Assembly: GCA_019454045.1 (NCBI GenBank)
Contig: SKCR01038147.1
Span: forward strand, 186,001 to 250,000
Reading direction: 5' to 3'
DNA: 64,000 bases
From: Zanthoxylum bungeanum
Lineage: Eukaryota; Streptophyta; Magnoliopsida; Sapindales; Rutaceae
Shown: in pieces, positions 36,187-48,343 of the stretch
How positions within the stretch are numbered: the stretch's first letter is position 1
Layout of the letters: every line of letters starts with the position of its first letter
Translations under genes and position numbers: made by a program
Notes under the pieces: generated by a model
Seen by the model: the letters and a program-made list of their open reading frames with translations, nothing else
Database searches by the model: none
Told to the model about the DNA's origin: nothing

Positions 36187-36560
36187 TTAAGCTGGATCTG
36201 AAAGTGTAACACTTTCTTTTTGTCGCTCAAATGATTCTCCCCAGTAGTGCTTGACACACTTGTTTTTAACCTTGAAAGTTTTGTTGGAGTCAGGATCATG
36301 TATCTCAACGGCTCTATCTGGTAAAACTTTGGTGATCACAAATGGACTTGACCACCATGATTTTGGCTTCCATGGGAAGAATTTCACCATTGATTTGTTA
36401 AACAGTACCTTCTGCCTGGGTTCCAGTTGTATGCGCACTAACTTTTCATCATGTCTTTTCTTGCCATTTCTTTGTACAATTTGGCATCCTCAAAAGGCTG
36501 ATTGTGAAATTCCTCCAATTCGTTGAGCTGGTGGAACTTTTTCTCTTATGTTGCTTGTAG
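36187..36560 (-). pseudogene. Element C integrase C-terminal part
   Basis: ORF 36438-36187 reads QKVLFNKSMVKFFPWKPKSWW and PFVITKVLPDRAVEI, the conserved C-terminal domain of Athila/Ty3 integrases; upstream NELEEFHNQPFEDAKLYKEM is in another frame. It ends at a stop followed by 'ggcaacccatg', as in related elements. The zinc and catalytic core domains are gone. Confidence 0.88.
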
Positions 36561-36639
36561 AGCAAGAATTGGCTCTTTCAGTGCAAAAATGCTTTATCTT
36601 TAGGCTCCACAAGGCAATTGACATGTTTTAAGTTTGTCA

Positions 36640-37075
36640 GTAGAACTTTACATTGCATTGGAATTCTGAATGGTACTGTGTATCACATCAAGTTTGAAAC
36701 ATTCCTCATTATTTTCATCATCTGGGAAATTCATGGCCTTGAAAACATTGATGTTACTTCTTGGTCCTGTACCCTCATGGTTAATTCTCTTTTTTGTACA
36801 TCGATAATGGTTCGACCTGTAGCCAAGAATGGTCTCCCGAGATGATTGGCATGTCTGCATCTTCCTCCATATCAAGGACAATAAAATCTACTGGGAAAAT
36901 GAATTTTTCAACCTTGACCAGCACATCCTCAACTACACCTCTCGGAAATACGAGCGTTCTATCAGCAAGTTGTAGAGAGACTGAGGTGGGCATTGTTTCT
37001 CCAATCTGAAATTTCCTGAAAATAGAAAAAGGCATCAAGTTAACACTTGCACCTAAATCACACGAGCCTTACCGA
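36640..37075 (-). pseudogene. Element C retropepsin (protease) region
   Basis: CDLGASVNLMPFSIFRKF contains the retropepsin motif with Asp at 37059-37057. It continues with VSLQLADRTLVFPRGVVEDV and FIVLDMEEDADMPI. In the intact family PIILGRPFL follows; here the sequence is altered (PIISGDHSWL). Beyond about 36640 the pol sequence jumps to the end of integrase, so RT and RNase H are deleted. Confidence 0.88.
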
Positions 37076-37484
37076 AGTCATGTTCTCCTATGGGGCAAGG
37101 AACAGAAACTGCCAGGATCTTTCAACTTTGGGGGAAGTTTCCTCTAAATGATAGCGCTGCATTCTTCTGATAATGCTACTGTCTCGTAATCTCCTAATCT
37201 CCTGCTTTCGTGAAAGAATGTCTTTCATGAATTGGCATAGCTGGGCATTTGTTCCAACGCTTCTGCAAATGGAATGTTGATATGCAGCTTTTTAAAGATC
37301 TACATGAACCGAGAAAACTGCTTGTCCAATTTGTTCTTCTAAAGACGTTGAGGAAAAGGTGTAGGTGGAATGATTTGTTCTTTTTCCTTTACTTTTTTTT
37401 CCTCCATCTGTTGCTTTGTTTCTTTTGGAACTTCCTCAACAGTTGTTTTGGCTCCAACATCTTTGTTGATTTCAGTACCGCTTT

Positions 37485-38816
37485 TTAACATGATGGCATG
37501 ACATTGTTCCTTCCCCATGTTTCTTGGATTTGGCTCTGTGTTGCTAGGAAGGGTACCAGCGGTCTGTAAATCTGAGCATTTGCCAGTTGTCCAATTTGAT
37601 TCTCCAGTGCTTTAATAGAAGCAGATTGACCTTGAATTAATGCTGCTTGGGATTGAAACATAGCATCATATCTTGCTGCTTGAGATTGAAACATAGTATC
37701 ATATCTTGCTGCTTGAGAGTCGTGTTTTGCTTCTATCTTTTTCAAGTGGGTCAACACTTCTGTTATTCCTGGTTCATTTGCTTACTCATGGCTTTTGTTC
37801 TGTTGTTGGAATCCAGGTGGTGGATAGTTCTCTGCGTTGGGATGAATTGTTGCTCCATGATAAATTAAGATGATTCCTCCACACTGGGTTGTAGGTGTTG
37901 GAATATGGATTGTTCCACTGTCCGTTGAAATTATTGACAAAATTCACCGTTTCCTCAAGTTGGTTCGACTCTGGTGCTCCTCCATATGGTGAACTTGTGG
38001 ATCCAGTGGTAAGAGCCTCCATGAATTTACATATCTGATCTAGCTTGTGTGGACTACTGTATTGGCTCCACTTTCATAAATTCCTGCAATTCTTTGGATC
38101 ATGCCCCTTTCTGTTGGCCACAAGGAATTATTGTTGGCCATTTCTTCGATTAGGTCCCAGTCTTTATCTTCTCCTTTTGCCATCAAGGCTCATCCAGCAG
38201 CAGCATCAATTGTGGTTCTCATTATTCCAGAAAGCCCATTATAGAATGTTTGGACTTGAAGCCATTTTGGAATGTCATGGTGAGGATATTTCCGGAGCAA
38301 ATCTTTATACCTTTCCCAAGCTTCGCAGAGGGATTCTGAATCTTGTTGTACAAAGGATGTGATGTCATTCCTCATTTTTCCGGTTCTGGCTGGTGGAAAG
38401 TACTTTGCAAGAAATTTGGTGGCTAAAGTGTTCCAAGTTGTGATGGAACCTGCTGGTAGTGAATGTAGCCAAGCTTTAGCTCTGTCCTTCAAGGAGTATG
38501 GGAAAACACGCAATCTCATTGCTTCTTCAGCTTCTCGGTTGTAATTGAAAGTGCCGCAAACTTCTAGGAAGTTGCTGATGTGGGCATTAGGATCTTCAGT
38601 TGCATTCCCCCCAAACTGAAATGACTGCTGAATCATCTGAATGCATGTTTTGATGTCACTTGCATTTGCTGGTAAGGGAGGAAGTACAATGCAAGAAATG
38701 AGTCTGTCAACCACCAGAATGGTTCTGTCTCGAATGGGAATTGGTGGTGCAACGTTCAAAGGTTCAGGTTCCATGTTGACTAAAGCTTCTTGGCCTTCTC
38801 GCCTTTCCCTTCTCAA
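37485..38816 (-). pseudogene. Element C gag (Athila type)
   Basis: The capsid-like part is a 208-residue frame (38816-38190) with NATEDPNAHISNFLEVCGTF, FPYSLKDRAKAWLHSLPAGS and KFLAKYFPPARTGKMRNDI. It then breaks into several frames (38022-37786 and 37757-37485, the latter with a Gln-rich repeat 'FQSQAARYD' and ENQIGQLANAQ). The sequence is diagnostic of Athila-type gag. Stops and shifts after 38190 show decay. Confidence 0.9.
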
Positions 38817-38992
38817 CTGTCTGATGGTTCTTTCATTTATGGGTCAAGCGATCGAAGTTCAAATCTTCTGGTTCGTCTCATGTAGTTTCTGAGAACCTGA
38901 AACACAAGAAAACAAAAACAATAAGTAAAAAGAAATTAGATACAAGTAACGTATCTAACCCCAAAACTAATAGTGAAAGATAATAAGTCCCC

Positions 38993-39010
38993 TCCCCGGC
39001 AACGGCGCCA
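38993..39010 (-). other. Primer binding site of element C (tRNA-Asp)
   Basis: On the minus strand TGGCGCCGTTGCCGGGGA, six bases after the 5' LTR. It is complementary over 18 bases to the 3' end of plant tRNA-Asp including CCA. Athila elements are known to use this tRNA. Confidence 0.88.
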
Positions 39011-39016
39011 AAAACT

Positions 39017-40752
39017 TGACCGGCGTAAACACACACGTATAACGCAAGCGCACGTATCATTCAAGTAGTATAAAAATATCTATCCCACGAGGACTTAATA
39101 TCTAATCTATTAATTTTATGAGGTCAAATGATTACTAGTATCTAACAGATTGTTAGATTGATTTGAAATGGTGACGATTCTAAATTTAAAAACAAGTAAA
39201 TAAAATTGTTCGAAAGTAGGTTTTAAGAAAATTCAATATTAAAAACTATCTAGGTTGTGATTTCTTTCTTCCAATATCATTTTAAAGATGAAGTAGTTTT
39301 ATTTTATGTTTGTGTAATAAATCAGTTTACTAACCTGGAACACTAAATTATGCAAAAGCCTATGTCGATGGTCAGACGTAAATACCCAGTTTACCCAATT
39401 GAACCATATGTCTATGTCAACCAAATTATCCTGGATTCATTAAGTTTAAGTTCCAATTATGGCTACCCCCGCCCGACAGGTATATGTCTATCATGTAAGG
39501 AAATCTATTAAAGGGTTATCTATCATCAAGGAAGATCGTGGGCTATTAGTCTAAGGCTGAAACCTAAAATTCCTTTGTCAAGTTTATTTTAGATTTACCA
39601 CATCAATCTTATTAGTGGCCAATTAACAAGACGCATTAAGCTTAAGACTTAATAAGTAAACCTTTAAATTACCCAAACTATAATTTAACACCCCTATAAA
39701 CCGGTGATATTGGATTTCATCACAACCCCAGATAACTGGCTTAGTTACGACACATATTTACGGGTAGTAAAAAAAACTTAAATAAAATAAAAGACATAAA
39801 GTAAAATACTAAAAATTAAATACTAAAAATTAAATACTGAAAAGTAAATGCTGAAAGTAAATGCTGAAAAGTAAATGCTGAAAGTAAATTACTGAAAAGT
39901 AAATTGCTGAAAGTAAATTACTGAAAAGTAAAAACTGAAAATTAAAGAAAGAAAAGTATTGTGCGTAAAAGAATTGCGGAAAGTAAAAACTGAAAAGTAA
40001 AGAAAAGAAAGTGCGAAAGCGGAAATTAATTACTGAAAGCTGTAAATAAACAAACAAGATACAATCTTCTTAGTATTCTTAAGGAATTCCTTAGAAGAAA
40101 GTATGACTTTTACAAATGAAATGGCTTGGTATTTATAGGCAAAATTTTGCCTCCATCAAATCATCCACCAAATCAATTATTAATTGCTCCACTAATTGTT
40201 CCACCAAATCCATTATTAATTGCTCCACTAATCTCTTATCATGTTTGGTGATAATTTGATAATTTTTATTATTTATTTATTAATTTATTTTTTGCTTTGA
40301 AAATGATTAAAAGTGACTTTAATAATTACACACAACACACTTCTGGATGGTTCATCAATTTCGGGAATGCAATAGTCAGAATTCGAAATTATTTTGTCTT
40401 TCAAAGTTGTAGATATTTGAGTCTTCTTTAATTGGGACTTGAATCAGCTCAATCCGATATCAGAGTAAAAAGTTATGCCCAAAATACGACAGATGTGCAA
40501 AATTGGAATTTCAAAAACTGCACTTTGTTAAAACGCCCTTTCAAGTTTCCAATCTCCAAAAAATAAAATATCAAGTCCAATAATTGCCCTTATTTGACCC
40601 ATATTTCATCCTAAATGATTTAATTGAGATCCGATATTATTTTATCTCTGCAAAATAAACTAAAACACATCAAAACGTTCGTCAAACCTGAGAAACTAAA
40701 CAAAATATTAAGTAAAAGGGGCGGTAAATATTGATATATTTTTCGCTCATCA
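39017..40752 (-). repeat. 5' LTR of element C
   Basis: 1736 bp with TG...CA ends. It carries the same 'aaagtaaatgctga' short-repeat run (39830-39930), with fewer units than the 3' LTR. Confidence 0.92.
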
Positions 40753-40917
40753 TACAACTACTGAGTTGTCCAAGTATTTAGGGATCAAATCCAAAATAAT
40801 ATGAGGACAACCGCAAGCACAACACTAATATAAAACTTCTAATTTATAAGGTCACTATGCAACTTCATAAGTCAATACTTCATAAGTTGCATCTAATTCC
40901 ACTAAATAGTAGAATCC

Positions 40918-41013
40918 TTCGTGACACTCCCACTGCATCTTTTGTGACTCTTTATGACGTAGACTGTCTAACGTCATAATTAGTCACAAAAGATGCAGTG
41001 GGAGTGTCACGAA
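40918..41013. repeat. Long near-perfect hairpin with a partial direct copy
   Basis: Arms 40918-40949 and 40982-41013 are perfect inverted copies (32 bp). After a 2-by-2 mismatch an inner 9-bp stem (40952-40960 with 40971-40979) closes a 10-base loop. The left arm and loop are repeated directly at about 41028-41097 with a few changes. It lies in the non-coding interior of element B. Confidence 0.9.
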
Positions 41014-44000
41014 TTAGAAACTCGTTCTTTCGTGACACTCCTACTGCATCTTTTGTGACTCTTTATGACGTAGACTGTCTAACGTCATAATTAGTCTCAA
41101 AACTAATATGACCCTAATGGTTGCAAACTGTATTCTCCATGAATTAGAAACTCATTCTTAAATCTCAAAGATCACAAAGAACGTGTTTCAAGATCCATCA
41201 TATGGTCTATAGGATATCAAAATAACTCGTAACAATTACGATTAAATTGATATCTTTAATCGCACATAATAAAGCATTCATTATGTCATCATCAAATGAT
41301 ACATAAGATTGATTAGACATTATAATCAATATCTCTTTCGAAAAATGAATCATCATTTACGAAAGATGAATACTATATATAAGACACACAATAACTGTCA
41401 AACAGTTATACTAACTGTCATACAGATAGCCTTGTTGTGTCTTTCATTAGATCACATCTAATGCACGAATAATAGGAGTATCTCACAAGTCTCTTAATTT
41501 TATATCTTATATAAAACTTTATATCAAATATAACAGAGACTACTCCCACTGCTTTCACGGAGTAAAGTAGACCTAGGTAAACCTTTTACCTCACAAACAT
41601 CTCATTATTACTATAATAATGATAATGGTGTTAGGATATATAACACTAGAAAGTAATTTGTACGCTCCCACTAACCCTTTTATCACATATGTATTCTATA
41701 TACTTTGACAAGATCAGACAATCTGACAATATCAAAAATAGAGAACACATATTTCTGGAAGACTTATCCGAGTCTACAATAGGCTCTATAAGCTAGCACA
41801 AAACTGCGATCTCAACAGAACACAAACTCCAGGGCCATTCCAGAATGAACTCTTCAAACAAAGAAATCACAACTGATCTCTTATCTGAATAAGTCATTCA
41901 AAAACGCCACTTTGTATTCTTTAGTTAAAATGTACAGTTTCATATTAATATTAACCAATATATCTCTAATTGTTCATTTAGTGTGACTAGAGATAAGTTT
42001 TCTCAGAATCTAAAATAGATTGATGAGTATAACTTTTCTCACTGTCATACTGTAAAGGTCAAACCTTTAATAAACTCACACTACTTTCGCTGCGCAAACA
42101 ATTAGCACATATTATGAACTAATTCATAATGAAAGCTTAATCAAGTTCAAAATTTGATTGTAGTAAGTTATGAACAATCTTAGATCTATGGTTCAATGGT
42201 GAACTTCCAGAATCGATATCAAATATCGCTTCCATTATAAGTTATAGGATATTTTCTTCAGTAAGAAAACAATAGAACCATTAAGTATCAAATACTCGTA
42301 AATGCTTCTGATATCCTATTAGACTTATATAGAAGATGTAATAAGGGTTGTTTCATCTTATTAATTACGTAGTTCCATTTATTATTTATCATTCTCACAT
42401 TTGACTTCAATAAGTCAAGTCTTTTCTACAATAGTTAACATCAGATGTTACACACACAAGTAATAAAACAATTTTATTACTTAGGATCGTAGGAAAGATA
42501 TCATATTAGATAGAATACAATATTCTATTAACAGAATAAACGATAAACTTTTACTTATATCTCCAAGGGGTAAATAATTTCCATTATATAACTATTATAT
42601 AAAAGAAATATTCAAATCTTAAACTTTTCAAGATTCGGATTTTCTACCTATACATATCATATATGCAACTGTAGAAAATAATGAAACATAAATCAAAAAG
42701 ATGAACTAGTGATACTGGAGCATATCCCCAAGAGTATTGAAACTAATTCGGTAACATTCAATATCAAACAAATCAAATCATACAAGATTCTACTGCTCCC
42801 ACTACTCAATTCCATCAAGATGGAATCGTGGAAGAATAATATTGAATATGAATCATATTCACTGAATAACCTTAGAACTAATTGCTTTAAATTCAAATGT
42901 TTGATCGTATCAAAGATCTTTGAACAGTTCAAAGACATGTAATGAATTTTAAGGATCGAGTTTTCAAAATACTTTAGATTGAAATATTGAACAAGTCAAA
43001 AATGTTCAATCTACGTTTCATCAGAACAGATTGAAAGTTCTTGATACTTTCAAGACTTTCAATATGTGTTCCTTCAGAAACACGTAACTAAGTTATGACA
43101 ATTCATCAACTAAGTTACGAAATAAATAAAACTACCTTAAGTAATTATTATTTATTAAACTACATACATCCAATGTATCAGTTAAATAATTTGGTGGTCC
43201 AATGACAATAATTGGTTAAACGAGATCTTAATCACTTTCCTGAATACAATATTCATTAAATGGATAAGGATGTGTGGTGTGATCTCGTATCAAACCATCC
43301 TTTACCATACGGAATAAGCATCTAATGCTTAAGAGATTAAACTCATAAAGCACCGTTCTAAATTATTTATTTTACCGAATAATTTTTCTTAATGTTTATC
43401 TTTACGTCAAAGACACTACTAGTTATATTTAAAATATATATAACAATTGTTTATTAAGAACAAGTAACTATTCAATAGTCGCAAGTTCCGATATCAAATA
43501 TCAAAACAATCGTTAACTAATATTTTTAAATAACTAGACGGGAGATCTGGTATCCAATACCTATAGTTGTAGTATTTGTGAAAATCGATATTTTCTATAC
43601 ACAACTATACACATCTCATTTCTTTAGCTTTACTATTTGCATTCAACTATTCACAACAATTGCAAATAATTGATTAGCAAATCGTGTCGGACACATTGCC
43701 TCTAAAGGTAATAAAGCTAAGAAACGTCATTACTAGATAAACAAATACCTAATGGGGCTTTCTTAATGCCAGTCAAGAATCTCGAGACATGAACTAATTC
43801 AAGTCAATTCTTACTGCATAAGAAACGATTCTCTCTAAAGTATTATATCCTAAAAGGGATATCTATCTAGATTATCTATCATGACTTAGAAACTAAGTCA
43901 TTAACCATCTTGATTTTTGAAGAAAATCGGACAATAGTTCCCGATGGTTTAGCCCAATCTAATAATATCCTAGTCTAGTAGTATCTAGAACCTATTCTAG

Positions 44001-44800
44001 AATAACTGCAACCAAGAGTCAAGTCATATAACATATCAAAATATGTGTGCAGTGAATTAAAAGTTTAATTCTATCTAATATAGATTAAGGAAAACAAACA
44101 AGCGACTATTTCCATAATAATACACACTGCCTAAGTTAAGGAATTTTAAACTTAGCAGTGCCTCCCATTATTTTACGTAATACCGTAATCCCCAACGGAA
44201 AAATGAGAATTCAATAATTAAATCGAATTCCATAATGGGAAGATGACCCCATGAATATATTTCGACTCACAGCAGAGGCACGGTCTCGCCTACGTATATT
44301 CACAGGTAGAAAATTCATTGTCAATCACTCACTAGTGACTCCGAGGTTCTGGTCCTGGTCGTTTCTCGTTGTCGCTGCTAAGGCAGGCCCACAAGGAGAC
44401 GTACCAAGGTTAAACTCATCAATGATAAACTCAAGTTACTTGCGTAACCCTGACAGCTATGGCACGTTCAGGATTCCGCTTTCGCTTGAATTTATCTAGT
44501 ATCTAATATACATCTGGCATAAATAAATCTCTATCGGCGGCACCCTCACAACAGAGGCACGGTCTCAGATGTAGTCACAGAAAAAATATTTATAAACCGT
44601 ATTGATAAGACGGACCAAGAAACAAGTATTACAAATACTAGTTACTTTAAAACCTTATTAAGCGGGGATATTCCATTAAGTGTCATACACCCTAAATCTA
44701 ATCAAATTAGATTATAACATGCATGTATAAAGTCAAGAAAACATGATTAAACATTGAATAAAACAAGCTGATCATTTTATGGAGGCCTAGAATCAGACTC

Positions 44801-44812
44801 GCTCTGATACCA
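44801..44812 (-). other. Primer binding site of element B (initiator-Met tRNA)
   Basis: TGGTATCAGAGC on the minus strand, three bases after the 5' LTR. This is the common plant LTR-element PBS for initiator methionine tRNA. Confidence 0.9.
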
Positions 44813-44815
44813 TTT

Positions 44816-47436
44816 TGTTGGGGTTTTAAGGGGGAATATCGGTAACGCAGCGGAAACACGGGAAAATCAAATTTTCCGATTTCAAAAATTTTTCTCGGAT
44901 TAATTAAATAAACATATTTATTTAATTATCCAATAATCAAATTATGAAATAAAATTCAATAAATCATATTTAAGTGAATTTACCGAATTACCCTTACACT
45001 TGGTATTTTGTCCATTTTAGTCCGAAATTGATCAAATCAATTTTGAATGATTCTAAATAATTTCTAAGATGAACTTAGCATGTTCAAAACATCAAAACAC
45101 CAAAGGCAACATAAATCCCAAAAATGACCCATTTGGCCGAGAGCTTAATTAAGCTTCCAACTTGTGCATTTTGTGATTTCATGCCTCAAGACACATCCAA
45201 ATGAAATCCAATCAACATGAAACTTTATATGCCATCATATACACATCCTAATACACCATATAAATGAAAATCCCCAAATTTGGAAGTGGTCTTAAATCCT
45301 AATTTTTCAATTTCTTCAAATTGGACAAATTAGACCAAATTGGTTAAATCCAATACTTCAATCATGTTTCTTCCATCCAAATCAAGTCTCAACACAATGA
45401 AAACACTATAGAACAATTCTAAGTCATTTAAGAGTGGGTCAATAACTCTAGAATGGCAACAAGGTTCTAAAACCTTAAAAGAATGCTTATTACTACATTA
45501 GTAATAAACTTCCAACATCATACATGCATATCACCTTCATCAAACTTTTATCCATAAAAATTACAAAGAATAAAGAATAGAAAAACTCAAGAACATCACA
45601 AGATGTTGCCCACAACAAGAGGAATAAATTACTCTCTAATGGAAGGTTGGAAATACTTACTAAATTCCAAGCTTTTCCTTGTTTTTCTTTTCTTTTCTCT
45701 CTACCTTCTTTGCCTTATTTTAATGGAGTTTTGATAAAGTGAAAAGGTTAATCAAACCCTAAAAAAATGAAACAATATATACTTGCCCAAAATGGAGGCC
45801 TTGGCCGAATTTGGCCTAAAGGAAATACAAGTTACATTAGTTTCATTCATTTGAATTTCATTTGCCAAGTTGATAAAATGATCATTACATTTTAATGACA
45901 ATTTCAACTTAGTCAACAATGGCAACATGAAAAAATATAACCATTATATTTAATTAAAGTCATGGCCGAAAATTTGACAAAAATTAAAGGAAAATGATAT
46001 TTCAATTTTAAACACTTTAAACAAATATCAAAGAAGTCAAATCCAATTTGACTACCATTTCCTTTACTTTAAAGTCAACAATAAACACTTATAATCATTT
46101 CCTAACTTTATCATTTGGTAAGATATTTATATTTTAATTATATTAATCATTTAACAATTAAATAATTAAATAATTAATTAAATATAAATATCTCAAATAT
46201 ATGTATTATATTTACTTTAAATATCTCAAATACATATATTAATGATATATGTCAAATACCTTTATTTGACAATTTATTAATGTGTATTTAATAATATCAT
46301 ATATTAAATACAAATACACATTAATTAGAAAATGACGGTTCGGCCCGTTCGCATGTATTTTTGTTTAACGTTTAAACGATTTATAAATAATCATCATTAT
46401 TCATAAAAGTTGTCCTAGTGCTCTACGAGTATATTTCATTAGTGAGACTCTCTAGATTCAGGTATATCCATCACAAAATCCAATTTCGTGTCCATAATTT
46501 ATCCACCCATAAATTATGACGATCACGGATGAACTCGCTGAATCATACAGGTCGAGGTCATTGCATACGTATAATCCATCCGTCACAGGTATCCGGATAA
46601 TCCCAGAGATATAGATGTAAACGTCAAATCTCTATAGGTATTATCCCGTCGACGTTTCTATTAGCAATCTCTAAATAACATTCGGAACTTATTCCGAAGT
46701 TTACTGTGGCCACAGATTTAACAGACTGCTAATCATATATGGACTACCTACGCTCTGTACACAGAACTGATGGATCCTATCTTGATACACACAGGATATC
46801 CTGAGGATCGATCCACACCCAACGAACATGCGGAGGTCTGATCTAAATAGATCGGTGACGTGACTGTCATCTAAGTGTGGAGGATGTCTCATACATCCAC
46901 AGTGGTATCTCAAGTCGAAGGACCAATATGCTACTCAACCCGAGAAGATTCTTATTGACGTTGGTGTACCATTCATTAAGAATCTTCGGTGAGTCGTTCA
47001 ATGTTTATCCACTATAAACACCTACACGTCTATATGTGTCTCCCCAGACTCATGGTTCATTGGGATAAACCATCGGACCAAGTCTCGATATACGATATGT
47101 ACTGGTCTCAATAGATTTGACTAACCGACCCGTGTTAGTGAATCTTGACCAAGAACTATATTTGATAATATATATATAGCAATGACACTTCCCAATGTCA
47201 ATTACAAACTCCCTTTGTAACTGTGTACTGCATTATATATTATCGGGCATTTGTCTAATATATACATATCACTAAACCACATTTAGTTTCAATCTAATCA
47301 TAATCAGATCGAATATGTATATAAAAACAAGAGGTGCAACCATAAATAAGTAATATTCTGGAATAAGTGGATGTTCATATTCATGAATCAGACATAAATA
47401 CGGTCCGGATTGGCGCTCTGAGCACCAACCCCAACA
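44816..47436 (-). repeat. 5' LTR of element B
   Basis: 2621 bp, nearly identical to the left copy by eye, including an 8-base 'taattaaa' expansion near 46160. Confidence 0.92.
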
Positions 47437-48235
47437 TCTTCATCTGGTTCAGTCGACAGGGGACATCCCCCATGGACTCATATTGAGTCAAGTTGTAGAC
47501 ATGGACTACACATGTCGTATGACTTATATCCTGAACTTTCATCTAGTTCAGTCGACCGGGGACATCCCCCATAGACTCATGTTGAGTCAAGTTGTAGACA
47601 TGGACTACACATGTCGTATGACTTATATCCTGAACCTTCTTCTGGTTCAGTCGACCGGGGACATCCCCCATGGACTCATGTCAAGTCAAGTTATAGACAT
47701 AGATTACACATGTCGTATGACTTATAACTTCCAGGTCTCATCAAGTCCAGTCGACCGGGGACATCCCCATTGGACTCATGTCGAGTCAAGTTGTATACAC
47801 ATGTCGTATGACTTATTATCCCGACCATCATCTGGTTCGGTCGACTGGGTGCTTCCCCAATGGCTCTGGTAGAGTCAAGTTCATTACCCCGACCATCATC
47901 TGGTTCGGTCGACTGGGTACTTCCCCAATGGCTCTGGTAGAGTCAATTTCATTATCCCGACCATCATCTGGTTCGGTCGACTGGGTACTTCCCCAATGGC
48001 TCTGGTAGAGTCAAGTTCATTATCCCGACCATCATCTGGTTCGGTCGACTGGGTACTTCCCCAATGACTCTGGTAGAGTCAAGTTCATTATCCCGACCAT
48101 CATCTGGTTCGGTCGACTGGGTACTTCCCTAATTGCTCTGGTAGAGTCAAGTTTATTAACCCGACCATCATCTGGTTCGGTCGATTGGGTACTTCCCCAA
48201 TAACCCTTGTAGAGTCAAGTTCATAACTTGACATT
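47437..48235 (+). repeat. Two-part tandem array in element A
   Basis: First about four units of roughly 87-100 bases (47437-47820) with 'agtcgaccggggacatccc' and 'cacatgtcgtatgacttat'. Then six units of about 68 bases (47821-48235) with 'gaccatcatctggttcggtc' and 'ctctggtagagtcaag'. The two unit types share a 'tggttc(a/g)gtcgac' core, so the shorter seems derived from the longer. Open frames across it are a by-product of the repeat period. Confidence 0.88.
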
Positions 48236-48343
48236 CGTTTGGCTCAATCAATAGGTAGCATCAACGCTCAAGTACACCTACGACACATATGTCAAGTACT
48301 CTCCAAGCCAATGACTCATTGACTTAGAGAGTATGAGACAAAC

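Larger units (their letters stand above)
31498..40752 (-). mobile_element. LTR retrotransposon C: Athila-like Ty3 with captured genes
   Basis: A complete 9255-bp insertion. Its LTRs are 31498-33278 (1781 bp) and 39017-40752 (1736 bp), starting TGACCGGCG and ending CTCATCA on the plus strand, with perfect 5-bp flanks tacaa (31493-31497, 40753-40757). A tRNA-Asp PBS (38993-39010) and an Athila-type gag and protease place it in the Athila lineage. Order on the minus strand: 5' LTR, PBS, gag, protease, integrase C-terminus, cysteine-rich ORF, LOG-like pseudogene, non-coding repeats, purine tract, 3' LTR. RT, RNase H and the integrase core are deleted, so it would need enzymes from elsewhere to move. 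The perfect flanks show that it did move as a unit. Confidence 0.92.
40753..44815 (-). other. Element B internal sequence, main part, non-coding
   Basis: No coding motif is found. 'ctcccact' and similar short motifs recur. There is a strong hairpin at 40918-41013, and 'cagaggcacggtctc' is repeated at about 44274 and 44553. The PBS lies at 44801-44812. Confidence 0.6.
28638..47436 (-). mobile_element. LTR retrotransposon B (large non-coding derivative)
   Basis: Two long LTRs (28638-31250, 2613 bp; 44816-47436, 2621 bp), TGTTGGGG...CCCCAACA. Flanks ccttc and tcttc match at 4 of 5. The PBS TGGTATCAGAGC (44812-44801 on the minus strand) matches initiator-Met tRNA and fixes the orientation; the purine tract next to the left LTR is agtgggagaaat. 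Own internal sequence is 31251-31497 plus 40753-44815, about 4.3 kb, without recognisable coding. This fits a LARD-type non-autonomous element. It inserted into the tandem array of element A and was later hit by element C. Confidence 0.88.

Noticed and set aside
38993..39010. Sequence equal to the 3' end of tRNA-Asp
   Set aside because: Only the terminal 18 bases are present, next to an LTR. It is a retrotransposon primer binding site.
47483..48008. Open frames of 129 and 76 codons with repeated peptide units
   Set aside because: They arise from the tandem array period. There is no start context, codon signal or known domain.
47821..48235. Regular repeat and spacer pattern as in a CRISPR array
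   Set aside because: The 68-bp units are contiguous and similar along their whole length, with no unique spacers, and the genome is a plant's.
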